Source: Reinekea marina (GTDB taxonomy: Bacteria; Pseudomonadota; Gammaproteobacteria; Pseudomonadales; Natronospirillaceae). Taken from it: a DNA stretch of 64,000 nucleotides. The position numbers were made by a program, and so were the translations under genes. The notes beneath the pieces were generated by a model. That model saw only the letters and a program-made list of their open reading frames with translations. It was not told the origin of the DNA and ran no database searches. The stretch is taken from NCBI RefSeq assembly GCF_030409715.1, contig NZ_JAUFQI010000001.1, positions 573,501 through 637,500 of the forward strand, in the 5' to 3' direction. Shown piece by piece: positions 1 to 9,334 of this stretch (the first letter of the stretch is position 1; each line of letters starts with the position of its first letter).

Positions 1-167
1 AAGAGTTTCAAGTGTTACTGCTCATTGGCGAAGGCTTAAATAATGATGAAATTGCCGCCAGTATGCACATTGCTGTTTCAACGGTTAAAAGCCACATTCG
101 GCGTTTGTATCGTAAGCTGAATATTAACCACCGTTCGCAAGCTATACAAATTTGTAAATATTTATAG
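1..167 (+). CDS. LuxR-family transcriptional regulator, C-terminal fragment (MalT/LAL-like)
   Basis: The reading frame enters at base 3 from outside the window and ends at TAG 165-167, leaving 54 residues. They form a GerE/LuxR helix-turn-helix: GEGLNNDEIA for the first helices, then a recognition helix with VSTVKSHIRRLYRKLNI and the tail HRSQAIQ. The spacing and the HR(S/Q)xA(I/V)Q ending resemble MalT and other large ATP-dependent LuxR activators more than response regulators, but the sensing part is off-window, so the signal is unknown. The role is DNA binding by the C-terminal domain. It is followed by about 220 bases without a gene before ybiT. Confidence 0.8.
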   Translation, partial: EFQVLLLIGEGLNNDEIAASMHIAVSTVKSHIRRLYRKLNINHRSQAIQICKYL

Positions 168-391
168 TTGCGCGGCGGCACAGTGTAGAAGTTTGCTATG
201 CCAGAGCCATAGACTTCAATGTACACACCCCCGTCCGAGTAGCGTTAGGCTTATTTACTGACTGCATAAAAAATAGACAATTGCCTCGACTTTAGTCCAG
301 CCTTTCTATATAGTTCGCGGCCTTTTTTTGACACATCTTTAATGTCGCTGTGGGTAAATTGCCCTTATTTATAAGCGACCGGGACGCTTTC

Positions 392-1996
392 TTGATTTCT
401 ACCGCAAACATCACCATGCAGTTTGGTGCGACACCACTGTTCGAAAATATTTCTGCAAAATTTGGCCAAGGCCATCGTTATGGCCTTATCGGTGCGAACG
501 GCTGTGGCAAGTCTACCTTCATGAAAATTCTCAGTGGAGAACTCACGCCAACGTCGGGTAATGTCTCCATTACGCCTGGGCAAACTATTGGTACCTTGAG
601 TCAGGATCAATATGCCTTTGAACAGTTTTCGGTTGTCGACGCGGTAATCATGGGTGATAAGCGCTTGTGGAAAATTAAACAAGAACGCGATGCGATTTAT
701 AGCAACCCAGAAATGACCGAAGAAGACGGCATGCGCGTTGCTGAATTAGAAACCGATTTTGCCGAACTCGATGGTTACACCGCCGAAGCGCGTGCCGAAG
801 AGCTCTTAAACGAAGCGGGCATCGAGCCTAGCTTTCATTATGGTTTAATGTCGGCCTTAGCGCCGGGTTGGAAGCTACGCGTATTGTTGGTGCAATCTTT
901 GTTTGCCAACCCCGATATTCTGTTGCTCGATGAGCCGACCAACAACTTGGATATTCACACCATTACGTGGTTAGAAGGTGTGTTGAACCAGCGTAAGTGC
1001 ACCATGATTATTATTTCGCACGATCGCCACTTTTTAAATTCTGTTTGTACACACATGGCCGATATCGATTACGGTGAGTTGCGAATTTACCCAGGTAACT
1101 ACGAAGCATTCATGGCCGCTTCTTCGCTTATTCAAGAGCAGTTGTTGTCTGAGAACGCCAAGAAGAGCGCTGAAATTGATGAACTTCAAGCCTTTGTTAA
1201 CCGCTTTGGTGCCAATGCTTCTAAAGCTAAGCAAGCCAGCTCGCGCGCGAAGAAGATGGAAAAAATTACGTTAGATGAAGTTAAATCGTCGAGCCGTCAA
1301 ACGCCGTCTATTACCTTAAAGCAGCACAAAAAATTACATCGCCAAGCGCTTATTATTGAAGAGCTTTCACATGGTTTCGATGGTGAAATTTTGTTTGAAA
1401 ACGGCAACCTTATTTTAGAAGCCGGTGCGCGTTTAGCCGTTATTGGTGAGAACGGCGCGGGTAAAACCACCTTTCTGCGTTGCTTGATGGATCAGTACGA
1501 AGTGACTGCCGGCACCATTAAATGGTCCGAAAACGCTTCTATTGGCTATTGCCCTCAAGACAGCAGTAATGACTTCGATAACGACTTAACGCTATTTGAT
1601 TGGATGGCGCAATGGCGTTTACCTAAGCACGATGATTTGATGATTCGTGGCATGTTAGGCCGATTATTATTCACCGCCGATGATTTTAATAAAAAAGCGC
1701 GAGTCTGCTCGGGTGGTGAAAAGAACCGCCTATTGTTTGGTAAGTTAATGATGCAAGAAATTAACGTGCTAGTAATGGACGAGCCAACCAACCACATGGA
1801 CATGGAAGCCATTGAAGCGCTGAACAATGCACTACTCGATTTCGACGGTACCTTGATTTTTGTCAGCCACGATAGAGAGTTTGTATCGTCGCTTGCGAAT
1901 CACATTATCGATGTGAAAGACCAACAATTGGTGAGCTTTAAAGGCAGTTATGAAGAGTATGTGGCAGAACGTGGCCGTTTGGCGCTGACCGCCTAA
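392..1996 (+). CDS. ybiT: ABC-F family ATPase YbiT
   Basis: Soluble ABC-F protein with two ATPase domains and no membrane part. This family binds the ribosomal E site and modulates translation; the exact role of YbiT is not settled. Domain 1 has Walker [10 protein letters not shown] and Walker [12 protein letters not shown] with ISHDRHFL. An arm/linker rich in K and R follows, then domain 2 with [15 protein letters not shown] and [12 protein letters not shown] with VSHDREF. The TTG at 392 is preferred over the ATG at 350: it aligns with E. coli YbiT (xxSxNxTMQFG), gives 534 residues against about 530, and has GGGA at 381-384 about 7 bases upstream. The gene converges on the LacI gene with one base between stop codons. 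A decayed copy of its 3' end lies at 16.5-18.0 kb. Confidence 0.93.
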   Translation: MISTANITMQFGATPLFENISAKFGQGHRYGLIGANGCGKSTFMKILSGELTPTSGNVSITPGQTIGTLSQDQYAFEQFSVVDAVIMGDKRLWKIKQERDAIYSNPEMTEEDGMRVAELETDFAELDGYTAEARAEELLNEAGIEPSFHYGLMSALAPGWKLRVLLVQSLFANPDILLLDEPTNNLDIHTITWLEGVLNQRKCTMIIISHDRHFLNSVCTHMADIDYGELRIYPGNYEAFMAASSLIQEQLLSENAKKSAEIDELQAFVNRFGANASKAKQASSRAKKMEKITLDEVKSSSRQTPSITLKQHKKLHRQALIIEELSHGFDGEILFENGNLILEAGARLAVIGENGAGKTTFLRCLMDQYEVTAGTIKWSENASIGYCPQDSSNDFDNDLTLFDWMAQWRLPKHDDLMIRGMLGRLLFTADDFNKKARVCSGGEKNRLLFGKLMMQEINVLVMDEPTNHMDMEAIEALNNALLDFDGTLIFVSHDREFVSSLANHIIDVKDQQLVSFKGSYEEYVAERGRLALTA

Positions 1997-1997
1997 G

Positions 1998-2996
1998 TTA
2001 GCCTTTTAGTGATTGAACAGACCCGCGGACCACTAAGTTTGGTTTAAACTCCATACCGTGGGGCTGAAGTTTATTATAGAGCTCATCAACGGCCATTCGT
2101 GCGCAGGTACGTGCCATTTGATAAGCGGGGAAGTTCATGGTTGTTAATCTTGGCCGGATATAACTGGCCAAATTTACATCATCAAAGCCAATCACTGAAA
2201 TGTCTTCAGGAACCGACAAACCCTGGTTTGAAGCCCACTCGTAGACACCGATGGCCATTTCATCAGAGCCGGCAACCACCGCCGTAAATGGGATGCCTTG
2301 TTGATGAATCATTTCAATGCCTTTCTGGCCGCCTTCTACCTCAAACAAAGTGCGCGAAATTGCGCCATCAGGAATGGCTAAGTTCGCGTCGGTCATTGCA
2401 GCCACAAAGCCTTCAACTCTCTCATTCGCGTCTTGTTTGTGTGTTTGGCCTCCCACATAAACAATTTTCTGATGGCCTTTATCAATAAGATACCGAGTAG
2501 CGGTATAGGTGCCGCCCTTATTGTCCAGCCACATGTTACGTTTTTCCAACCCATCGATGTGCTGGTTAATCAAATAAATGGGGATTTTATTATTTAAATC
2601 GAATAAATATTCTGCATTCAAGCATTCGGTTAGTAATATAAGCCCGTCAACCTGGCGATTAGAAAGATATTGGATGGCTTCTTTTTCGCCTTCTTCAGTA
2701 CCGTGTCCGCTAGCGATAATGACGTGTTTGTTAAATAGCCGCAGCTCTTCTTCTATACCAGACATCATCGGGCCATAAAATGGACCATCTAGCGAAGCTA
2801 CCACCATTCCTAACGTATTTGATCTACTTGATGCTAGCGATTGAGCCGCGGAATTAGGCTGATAACCAAGCGTTGTCATAGCCGATTTAACTTTCTGGCG
2901 AGTTTGATCCGAAACACGGTCACTGCCATTCATAACACGAGAAACGGTGGCTTGAGATACGCCAGCAAGTTCGGCGACTTCTTTAATGGTTACCAT
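1998..2996 (-). CDS. LacI-family transcriptional regulator of the beta-glucan locus
   Basis: A 332-residue LacI/GalR regulator. Residues 1-55 hold the DNA-binding domain (IKEVAELAGVSQATVSRVMN, then a hinge helix near NSAAQSLAS). The rest is a periplasmic-binding-protein-like effector domain (VVASLDGPFYGPMMSGIE; SDEMAIGVYEWA; VIGFDDVNLASYIRPRLTT). It sits 46 bases downstream of the GH30 gene on the same strand and is probably co-transcribed with it. The divergent region 4360-4576 carries LacI-type palindromes. The inferred role is repression of both arms of the locus, relieved by a glucan-derived sugar; the effector cannot be read from sequence. Confidence 0.92.
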   Translation of the reverse strand: MVTIKEVAELAGVSQATVSRVMNGSDRVSDQTRQKVKSAMTTLGYQPNSAAQSLASSRSNTLGMVVASLDGPFYGPMMSGIEEELRLFNKHVIIASGHGTEEGEKEAIQYLSNRQVDGLILLTECLNAEYLFDLNNKIPIYLINQHIDGLEKRNMWLDNKGGTYTATRYLIDKGHQKIVYVGGQTHKQDANERVEGFVAAMTDANLAIPDGAISRTLFEVEGGQKGIEMIHQQGIPFTAVVAGSDEMAIGVYEWASNQGLSVPEDISVIGFDDVNLASYIRPRLTTMNFPAYQMARTCARMAVDELYNKLQPHGMEFKPNLVVRGSVQSLKG

Positions 2997-3042
2997 AAAG
3001 TACGTTCACTGTTTTAAAATGCAAAAGGCTGCATAGTTTCGA

Positions 3043-4359
3043 TTAAAATACATAAGTTTGAATAGCACGAGCTGCAATTTGTGTTGGTAAATATTGATTA
3101 TTTAGGTTTATTTGGAAATCAACGGGCGTATCGCCAATATTCATTACTATCAAAGAAATCTTAAGGTCTGGTCGTTTAAAAGCAACTACTTTTAATGCAT
3201 CGCGTGGGGATGCAGAAAGAATGCGCTGACTCAACTCGGGGATAAATCGTGGCGATAAATGATTTAAGTAAAGCTGAGAAGGCTGTATATCTATGTCATC
3301 TCCAGAAGCATTGCACAGCACGGGTGCACTGCACAAGTTACCAACATGGTTAGGCCCTCCTTTGCTGTCTAGGAGTAAATTCCAGTCTAACCAGCCGCAA
3401 GTCCACTTATTAAAATCGGATATAATTGAAATACCGTAACGCTCAGCCACCTCCCATTCCCCGGTGTGTGGGCCACCTTCTTGGCAGCCCTCGGTAAACA
3501 GTAAACCTTTGTCTGGGTAGGCATCATGAACAGCTTGTACGTTATCAAATGCGTCATCGACATACCAATGAAAGCCGGCTCCCCAAACGTATTTCGACGC
3601 TTCTGCATCACTATAAATCACACGCGCACGTTGGTATAAATTATCGCGATTGTGATCCCAGCAAATCACCTTAATGTCTTTTAAATTATTGTTGAATAAA
3701 GCGGGTCCTAAGTAGTCACGAATAAAGTCTCGCTCTTCTTCGGCTGAAAAAAGGCAGCTGTCCCAAATTTGTTTAGCTTCGGGTTCGTTCTGAATGGTAA
3801 GCCCCCAAATTTCAAACCCGTTTTCCTGTAGTGCTTTAATGAATTGTACGTAATAGTTAGCCCATTGTGCCCTAAATTCAGGCTTAAGTTGTCCGCCATT
3901 ATTCATTTCACCGTTAGTTTTCATCCATGAAGGAGGGCTCCATGGACTTACGACTAACTTGATTTTTTGTCCGAGAGCGTCTTCAGCATCTCGTATCATG
4001 GGTAAAATAGCTTGTTCATAATGGTCGATAGAAAATTCGCTATCAGGCTTAGATTGGCAATCCCAGTTGCCCAGTGAAAAGTCACAACTGTTCATGTGGA
4101 TGCGACCAATGTTATACCCACTTCCTTTCATCGGATCAAAATAGTTACTTATCAGCTTAGTTTTAGATGCTTTGCTTAAACCTTGATAATTAACCGCTGC
4201 GGATTCTGTAAACGCGCCGCCTAGCCCCAAATGCGTTTGGTAACCTACGTCCGGGTTTATCGATACTTCACATAAATCCATGCGATCAGAGCGCCAATTA
4301 AGTAAAGGTAAGGTTTTTTGTTCTACGCCAGTCTCTTTGCTGGTTTGTACGCATATCAT
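3043..4359 (-). CDS. GH30-family beta-glycosidase, cytoplasmic (likely beta-1,6-glucanase/glucosylceramidase-like)
   Basis: A 438-residue glycoside hydrolase of clan A, family GH30. Recognisable parts are the N-terminal HLGLGGAFTESAA (family GFGGAxTxxxA), VVSPWSPPSWMKTN, the acid/base Glu in TIQNEPEAKQ and the nucleophile Glu in LLFTEGCQE. GH30 enzymes act on beta-linked glucosides, including beta-1,6-glucan. In laminarin loci they are thought to remove beta-1,6 branches. There is no signal peptide, so it should act on imported oligosaccharides. The ATG at 4357-4359 has a GAGG motif about 8 bases upstream on the minus strand. It is transcribed toward the LacI gene and away from the transporter. 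Substrate is inferred from neighbours. Confidence 0.9.
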   Translation of the reverse strand: MICVQTSKETGVEQKTLPLLNWRSDRMDLCEVSINPDVGYQTHLGLGGAFTESAAVNYQGLSKASKTKLISNYFDPMKGSGYNIGRIHMNSCDFSLGNWDCQSKPDSEFSIDHYEQAILPMIRDAEDALGQKIKLVVSPWSPPSWMKTNGEMNNGGQLKPEFRAQWANYYVQFIKALQENGFEIWGLTIQNEPEAKQIWDSCLFSAEEERDFIRDYLGPALFNNNLKDIKVICWDHNRDNLYQRARVIYSDAEASKYVWGAGFHWYVDDAFDNVQAVHDAYPDKGLLFTEGCQEGGPHTGEWEVAERYGISIISDFNKWTCGWLDWNLLLDSKGGPNHVGNLCSAPVLCNASGDDIDIQPSQLYLNHLSPRFIPELSQRILSASPRDALKVVAFKRPDLKISLIVMNIGDTPVDFQINLNNQYLPTQIAARAIQTYVF

Positions 4360-4428
4360 ACATTAATCCTCAAAATGGCAGGTTAAAAACTAGTTGACCA
4401 AACGAATTTCAAACACTATTGTGGCCAA

Positions 4429-4442
4429 TGTAAGCGCTTTCA
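4429..4442. promoter_or_regulatory. LacI-type operator A
   Basis: TGTAAGCGCTTTCA, a near-perfect palindrome around AAGCGCTT, which is the typical LacI/GalR-family operator core. It lies in the 217-base divergent region between GH30-lacI (left) and the ABC importer (right), 135 bases before the SBP start. Confidence 0.8.
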
Positions 4443-4456
4443 TTGATTTGGTCAAA

Positions 4457-4470
4457 TGAATAGCGCTTTT
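4457..4470. promoter_or_regulatory. LacI-type operator, weak middle copy
   Basis: TGAATAGCGCTTTT keeps the AGCGCT core and right half but has a poorer left half. Its core centre is 29 bases from operator A and 26 from operator B, so it may be a secondary binding site. Confidence 0.5.
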
Positions 4471-4483
4471 AAATTGAAGCAAG

Positions 4484-4497
4484 TGTAAGCGCTTTCA
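4484..4497. promoter_or_regulatory. LacI-type operator B
   Basis: TGTAAGCGCTTTCA, identical over 14 bases to operator A and centred 55 bases from it (about five helical turns). It lies 79 bases upstream of the SBP start codon, close to where the rightward promoter should be. Confidence 0.8.
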
Positions 4498-4576
4498 TTT
4501 TGGTTGAACAAGCCTATGAGCCGTTGTTGGAAGCCTTGATAAAACCTATTGAAAACAAGAATAAATGAGGTAAGAC

Positions 4577-6229
4577 ATGAAAAAATTAACTTCTGTCATT
4601 GCTATTACTGCAGTTGCTGCAGGTATTTCAATGAATGTCCAGGCCGCTCAGCATAAGCAAGGCGGTACACTGACGGTCCCTTTAATCGCCACAACCTTTA
4701 TTGAAGATTTTAATCCATTAAACGGGGTACAAGCCGACATGGTATCGGGCACGATGTACGAGCCGTTATGGATTTACAATACAATTAAAGGCGACATTGA
4801 CTATCGTCTGGCAGAAAGCTTTGAATACGCCGACGATAAAAAATCAATCACCATTAAGCTGCGAGATAATCTTACCTGGTCTGATGGCCAGGTATTGGAT
4901 GCCGATGACCTAGCGTTCTCGTTAAACTTAGGCAAAGAAGACCCTAAATTAGATCTCGCTGGCCAATGGGCCAACGGTGTGATCAAAAACGTTGAAAAGA
5001 TCAACAACACCAGTGTTAGAGTAAACTTTAACGATGTAAACACCACCGTAGATTGGTATTTGCCTGCGATGTGGGTTGTGCCTCAGCATGTTTTCTCAAG
5101 CGTTAAGGATAAGATTCTATTCACCAACCCGAACCCGGTTGGTTCTGGACCGATTACAGAAGTTAAATCAGTAAAAACCAACCAAGTAGAAATATGCCGC
5201 AATCCAAATTATTACAAGGCCGATCAAGGCTTGCCTTATCTCGATTGCATTAAGTTCCGTCAGTATTCTGATAACTCGCAAATACTGCCTGCGCTTATGA
5301 ATGATGAAATTGATTGGGGTTCTAACTTTGTAGCCGATATTGATAAAACTTACGTGAAATCAAACCCTGATACACACGGTTATTGGTACCCTGCCAACGA
5401 TCTTTGGAACATGTATCTAAACACTCGAAAGGCGCCGTTTAGCGACATTAACTTTCGCAAAGCTTTCTCCATGGCGATTGACCGACCAACCATTGTTGAT
5501 TTAGCCGCTTATGGGTACCCAACGGCAGAAGAAACGGTTGTTGGGTTAGGGCAGTTACATGCTGCCTCTATGGATAAAAAGATTAATAAAAAGTACGCAA
5601 AACTAGCCACTTATGATCCAAAAGAGTCAACCAAGCTACTTAAGAAAGCCGGCTATAAAGATGTTGATGGTGATGGATACCTAGAAAATCCTGATGGTTC
5701 AAAAATTGATTTTGAAATTATGATTCCAGCCGGTTGGACCGATGTTGTACAGATGGTGCAGATCACTACCGAATATTTAGACGAGATTGGCATAAAAGCC
5801 AGCACAAAGCTTGTGGATTGGTCAGCCTATGATTCAGCCGCCAAAGATGGAACTTATGATGTAATTTTCAATTGGTCAGCGACAAATCAGGTAGCCGCGA
5901 TTAATGCCTATAGAGAATATTATCACCCAGCACGAGTTGGTCAGATTTGGCATGCCGGGCATGGCATGGCGTCTGATGAGCTTGGTGCATTGGTCGATGA
6001 ATATGGTGTGATCGATGATCCTAAGCGACGTCAAGAGATTCTAAATGAATTGATGATCTTTACCGCAGAAAACTTACCGTTCATTCCTGTTATGTCGAAT
6101 GCAACCTGGTTCCAATACAACACGACTCGTGTTGAAGGCTTTCCAACGGAAGAAAATCCTTATGTTCGCCCAGTATTCTATGATGGCGGCACTAAGCTGA
6201 TTGTCTTTGAAAACCTATACGCGAAATAG
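4577..6229 (+). CDS. ABC transporter substrate-binding protein, family 5 (probable beta-glucan oligosaccharide binder)
   Basis: A 550-residue periplasmic binding protein of the DppA/OppA family (SBP_bac_5). A Sec signal peptide is visible (MKKLTSVIAITAVAAG..., cleavage probably after VQA near residue 23). Mature-protein features include EPLWIYN, YADDKKSITIKLRDNLTWSDGQ and LNTRKAPFSDINFRKAFSMAID. Family 5 proteins mostly bind peptides, but several bind oligosaccharides such as cello- and laminari-oligosaccharides. Here the gene is followed by two permeases, two ATPases, a laminarinase and a phosphorylase behind LacI operators, so an oligosaccharide ligand is the better inference. It is the first gene of the rightward operon. 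A hairpin follows the stop. Confidence 0.92.
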   Translation: MKKLTSVIAITAVAAGISMNVQAAQHKQGGTLTVPLIATTFIEDFNPLNGVQADMVSGTMYEPLWIYNTIKGDIDYRLAESFEYADDKKSITIKLRDNLTWSDGQVLDADDLAFSLNLGKEDPKLDLAGQWANGVIKNVEKINNTSVRVNFNDVNTTVDWYLPAMWVVPQHVFSSVKDKILFTNPNPVGSGPITEVKSVKTNQVEICRNPNYYKADQGLPYLDCIKFRQYSDNSQILPALMNDEIDWGSNFVADIDKTYVKSNPDTHGYWYPANDLWNMYLNTRKAPFSDINFRKAFSMAIDRPTIVDLAAYGYPTAEETVVGLGQLHAASMDKKINKKYAKLATYDPKESTKLLKKAGYKDVDGDGYLENPDGSKIDFEIMIPAGWTDVVQMVQITTEYLDEIGIKASTKLVDWSAYDSAAKDGTYDVIFNWSATNQVAAINAYREYYHPARVGQIWHAGHGMASDELGALVDEYGVIDDPKRRQEILNELMIFTAENLPFIPVMSNATWFQYNTTRVEGFPTEENPYVRPVFYDGGTKLIVFENLYAK

Positions 6230-6242
6230 TTAGTTGATCAAA

Positions 6243-6270
6243 GTGGATTAAAAATATTTTTTTAATCCAC
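6243..6270 (+). other. Intercistronic hairpin after the SBP gene
   Basis: An inverted repeat GTGGATTAAAAA / TTTTTAATCCAC with a very short loop lies 13 bases after the SBP stop, inside the 149-base gap before the first permease. Such hairpins commonly protect the 3' end of abundant binding-protein mRNA or partly terminate. It lacks a clean U run after the stem (CTCTCTAG follows). Confidence 0.7.
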
Positions 6271-6378
6271 TCTCTAGACCGTGGTCTGCAGTGACTGGCG
6301 ATAGCCAATGGCAGACCCTTTGTAACGATCTTACGAACTCTAATCATACCTGGAAGTTCTGTATAAGAGGAATGCGTA

Positions 6379-7353
6379 ATGGGTTTTATCCTAAGACGAT
6401 TAGGCTTTTATTTGGTGGCTATATTTGTAGCGATTACTTTCAATTTTGTGCTGCCCCGATTGATGCCTGGTGATCCTGTTGATGCCCTGTTCATTGCCGC
6501 AGGCGGGAAAATGTCTATTGAGCAGCTTTCTGCGTTTAAAGAGATGCTCGGTTTTGTCGACGGTCCACTATGGGTGCAGTACCTTCAGTATTTAAAGAGT
6601 GTACTTACGCTGGATCTTGGTCCCACCATCATGCTGTTTCCTACAGAGGTAAAGCTGGTTCTCAATAATACGCTGCCTTGGACTTTATTCTTGGTGGGCC
6701 TTGCATCCATTACGTCTATCGTTGCTGGGTGCATGATTGGACTGTATGCCTCATACAACAGGGGCGGCCTATTTGATCGCTTCATGCCAGTTTCATTACA
6801 ATTTTTAGCTTCTATTCCGCAAGCCGTCACGGCGTTGTTTATTTTCTTTATATTTGCCGTAACGTTGAAGTGGTTCCCGTTAGGCTTTGCTTCAAATCCA
6901 GATTTAGATGTTGGTTGGAATTGGCCGTTCATTAAAAGTGTGGGGCACCACGCTGTTCTTCCTTTAGTGACGCTTGTTGGATCAATGTTAGCCACCTGGG
7001 TGTTTACCATGCGCAATGCCATGGTCAATATTTTAGGTGAAGATTACATTACGATGGCAAAAGCAAAAGGGCTTAGTGATCGACGCATCATGACACACTA
7101 TGCCGCCCGAAATGCAATATTGCCAGTTGTTACGGCCATTTCTATGGCACTGGGGTTAGCGGTAGCAGGGCAAGTCATTGTTGAACAAGTTTTTAACTAC
7201 CCAGGCATTGGGCAGCTCATTATTAAATCTGTCTCCGCACGAGATTACCCGCTAATGCAAGCTACCTTTTTATTGATCGTATTGTGTGTGTTGATTGCAA
7301 ATTTCATTGCGGACTTATTGTATTTGATCCTAGACCCTCGTCTTCGAAAATAA
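6379..7353 (+). CDS. ABC transporter permease, DppB/OppB type
   Basis: A 324-residue inner-membrane permease with about six transmembrane segments, starting MGFILRRLGFYLVAIFVAIT. The EAA loop that docks the ATPase is visible: EDYITMAKAKGLSDRRIM followed by ARNAILPVVT. It also has the family PGDPV motif near residue 30 and VEQVFNYPGIGQL. It forms the channel with the DppC-type partner 66 bases downstream. An AGAGG motif precedes the ATG. The cargo should match the upstream binding protein, probably beta-glucan oligosaccharides. Confidence 0.93.
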   Translation: MGFILRRLGFYLVAIFVAITFNFVLPRLMPGDPVDALFIAAGGKMSIEQLSAFKEMLGFVDGPLWVQYLQYLKSVLTLDLGPTIMLFPTEVKLVLNNTLPWTLFLVGLASITSIVAGCMIGLYASYNRGGLFDRFMPVSLQFLASIPQAVTALFIFFIFAVTLKWFPLGFASNPDLDVGWNWPFIKSVGHHAVLPLVTLVGSMLATWVFTMRNAMVNILGEDYITMAKAKGLSDRRIMTHYAARNAILPVVTAISMALGLAVAGQVIVEQVFNYPGIGQLIIKSVSARDYPLMQATFLLIVLCVLIANFIADLLYLILDPRLRK

Positions 7354-7418
7354 ATATTCGTTTTTATCTTTTAAAAGTAAACGAGTCATTAAGTGAATCT
7401 AAATGAGAATTTAGCGTT

Positions 7419-8345
7419 ATGAAACTAATTAAAAACTTTAAGGTATCTGCTGGCCGATTTTTCAAAGGCAACCCGGCGGGTATCATTGGCGCGTCGATAG
7501 TGTCACTGATCATTATTGCTTGCTTAGCAGCGCCTATTTTAACCGATAAAGATCCAAATCGCCGAGTAGCACGGGGTCACCAACCTCCTTCTTCAGAGTT
7601 ATGGTTTGGCTCAACTCGAGCGGGCAAAGATGTCTTTAGCCAAGTTTTATATGGCGGCCGAGTGTCATTAACGGTCGCGTTTTCGGCCGCCCTTACCACA
7701 ACTATTTTAGCGTTGCTCATCGGTGTTACCAGCGGTTATGTCGGCGGGAAAATAGATGAAATTATGATGGCCATTACCAATGTGTTTCTTGTGCTACCTC
7801 AACTGCCATTACTGATTATTCTCGCAGCGTTTTTAGGCGAGGTTGGCCCCTTAATTATTTCGTTGATCATTGGCTTCACTTCTTGGCCCTGGGGCGCACG
7901 CGTCATGCGTTCACAAACATTAGTGATTCGACAAAAAGAATTTATTACTTCTGCCGAGGTGATGGGGGAAAGTAAGTGGCGGATCATTCTGATTGAGATC
8001 ATACCCAACCTTATCTCTTTGGTTGCCGGTATGTTTATCGGAACTGCCTTATACGCTATTGGCATGCAAGTCACCTTAGAATTCTTAGGGCTAGGCGATG
8101 CCTCCGTAGTGTCGTGGGGAACGATGCTGTATTGGGCACAAGCTACGGCGGCCCTTTATGTCGGAGCCTGGTGGGATTTTGTCATTCCAGGATTATTTGT
8201 CGCTTTCGTCGGTGGTGGTTTAGCGCTCTTAAATATCTCAATTGATCAAGTATCAAACCCCAAACTGCGAACCGGCACCTATATAAAAATTTGGAAGCGA
8301 ATGAAAGCTGAAATTGATGCTAAGCGAAAAGGAGTTCAGTCATGA
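7419..8345 (+). CDS. ABC transporter permease, DppC/OppC type
   Basis: A 308-residue inner-membrane permease, the second channel subunit. It has an N-terminal hydrophobic helix (PAGIIGASIVSLIIIACLAAP), the conserved GTDxxGRD-like stretch here reading GSTRAGKDVFSQVLYGGRVSL, and the EAA loop RQKEFITSAEVMGESKWRII followed by IPNL. Its stop overlaps the start of the next ATPase by four bases (ATGA), indicating translational coupling. The C-terminal tail is cytoplasmic and basic (KIWKRMKAEIDAKRKG). Confidence 0.93.
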   Translation: MKLIKNFKVSAGRFFKGNPAGIIGASIVSLIIIACLAAPILTDKDPNRRVARGHQPPSSELWFGSTRAGKDVFSQVLYGGRVSLTVAFSAALTTTILALLIGVTSGYVGGKIDEIMMAITNVFLVLPQLPLLIILAAFLGEVGPLIISLIIGFTSWPWGARVMRSQTLVIRQKEFITSAEVMGESKWRIILIEIIPNLISLVAGMFIGTALYAIGMQVTLEFLGLGDASVVSWGTMLYWAQATAALYVGAWWDFVIPGLFVAFVGGGLALLNISIDQVSNPKLRTGTYIKIWKRMKAEIDAKRKGVQS

Positions 8346-9334
8346 CAGAACTACAGCGCCCTTTGCTGCAAATTAAAAACGTTTGCGTTGACTACGTGAC
8401 TAACCAAGGAAATGCACGCGCTTGTGATCATGTTTCGTTTAACATTTATCCTGGTGAAACGGTGGGGCTTGCGGGTGAATCTGGCTGTGGTAAGAGCACT
8501 CTGGCGTTTGCTATTTCCAATTTGCACAGTGCGCCCGCATTAATTACAGATGGCGAAATATTATTTGAAGACCGCGATGTATTGAAAATGAACCAAGAGG
8601 AATTGCGCCGCTTTCGTTGGAATGAAACGGCCATGGTTTTTCAAAGCGCAATGAATTCATTGAACCCTGTTATTACCATTGGCGAACAGCTAGTAGATGT
8701 TGTACTGGCTCATAAAAATGTGTCTAAAGCAGAGGCCATCGCTAAAGGTGAAACATTGTTGGAAACCGTGGGTTTGCACCCTTCTCGAATGAACTCCTAT
8801 CCTCATCAATTGAGTGGTGGCATGCGCCAACGAGTGGTGATTGCCATCGCCCTTATATTACGACCAAAGCTGATCATCATGGACGAACCTACAACGGCCT
8901 TAGATGTTGTTGTAGAGCGCGACATTATGGACGAACTTTTCGAACTTAAAGACAAGTTTGGTTTTGCAATTTTATTTATTAGCCATGACCTTGGGCTCAT
9001 GGGAGAAATTGCGGATCGCATTGGCATTATGTATGCCGGAAAGTTAGTTGAATTGGGCTCGGCAAAAGACGTATTAGAATCGGCTGAGCATCCCTATACC
9101 AAAGGTTTGGTTGGGTCTTTCCCTACCATCCACGGTCCGAAAGTTAGGCTTGAAGGCATTCCAGGAAGCCCTCTGAATTTATTGGAAACACCACAAGGCT
9201 GCTACTTCCAAGCACGCTGCAAATCCTGCATTGAGAGTTGCAAATCAATAGAGCCTGAATTAACCGGGTTAACCCAGAACGCAAATCGACTTGTCGCGTG
9301 TCACGTCGTTCACGATAGAGGAGCTTCCGTATGA
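8342..9334 (+). CDS. ABC transporter ATP-binding protein, DppD/OppD type
   Basis: A 330-residue ATPase subunit. Walker A is GESGCGKST, the Q loop MVFQSAMNSLNP, the signature LSGGMRQRVVIA, Walker B LIIMDEPTTALD and the switch SHDLGLM. The C-terminal oligopeptide-transporter extension is present, with cysteines in GCYFQARCKSC and CKSIEP. In this family those four cysteines can bind a 4Fe-4S cluster of uncertain role. The start overlaps the previous permease by ATGA, and its stop overlaps the next gene by ATGA. It energises the importer with the paired ATPase. Confidence 0.93.
   Translation: MTELQRPLLQIKNVCVDYVTNQGNARACDHVSFNIYPGETVGLAGESGCGKSTLAFAISNLHSAPALITDGEILFEDRDVLKMNQEELRRFRWNETAMVFQSAMNSLNPVITIGEQLVDVVLAHKNVSKAEAIAKGETLLETVGLHPSRMNSYPHQLSGGMRQRVVIAIALILRPKLIIMDEPTTALDVVVERDIMDELFELKDKFGFAILFISHDLGLMGEIADRIGIMYAGKLVELGSAKDVLESAEHPYTKGLVGSFPTIHGPKVRLEGIPGSPLNLLETPQGCYFQARCKSCIESCKSIEPELTGLTQNANRLVACHVVHDRGASV

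Noticed and set aside
350..391. ATG at 350 as the ybiT start
   Set aside because: The 14 extra residues do not align with YbiT; TTG 392 gives the family start and length and has a GGGA site.
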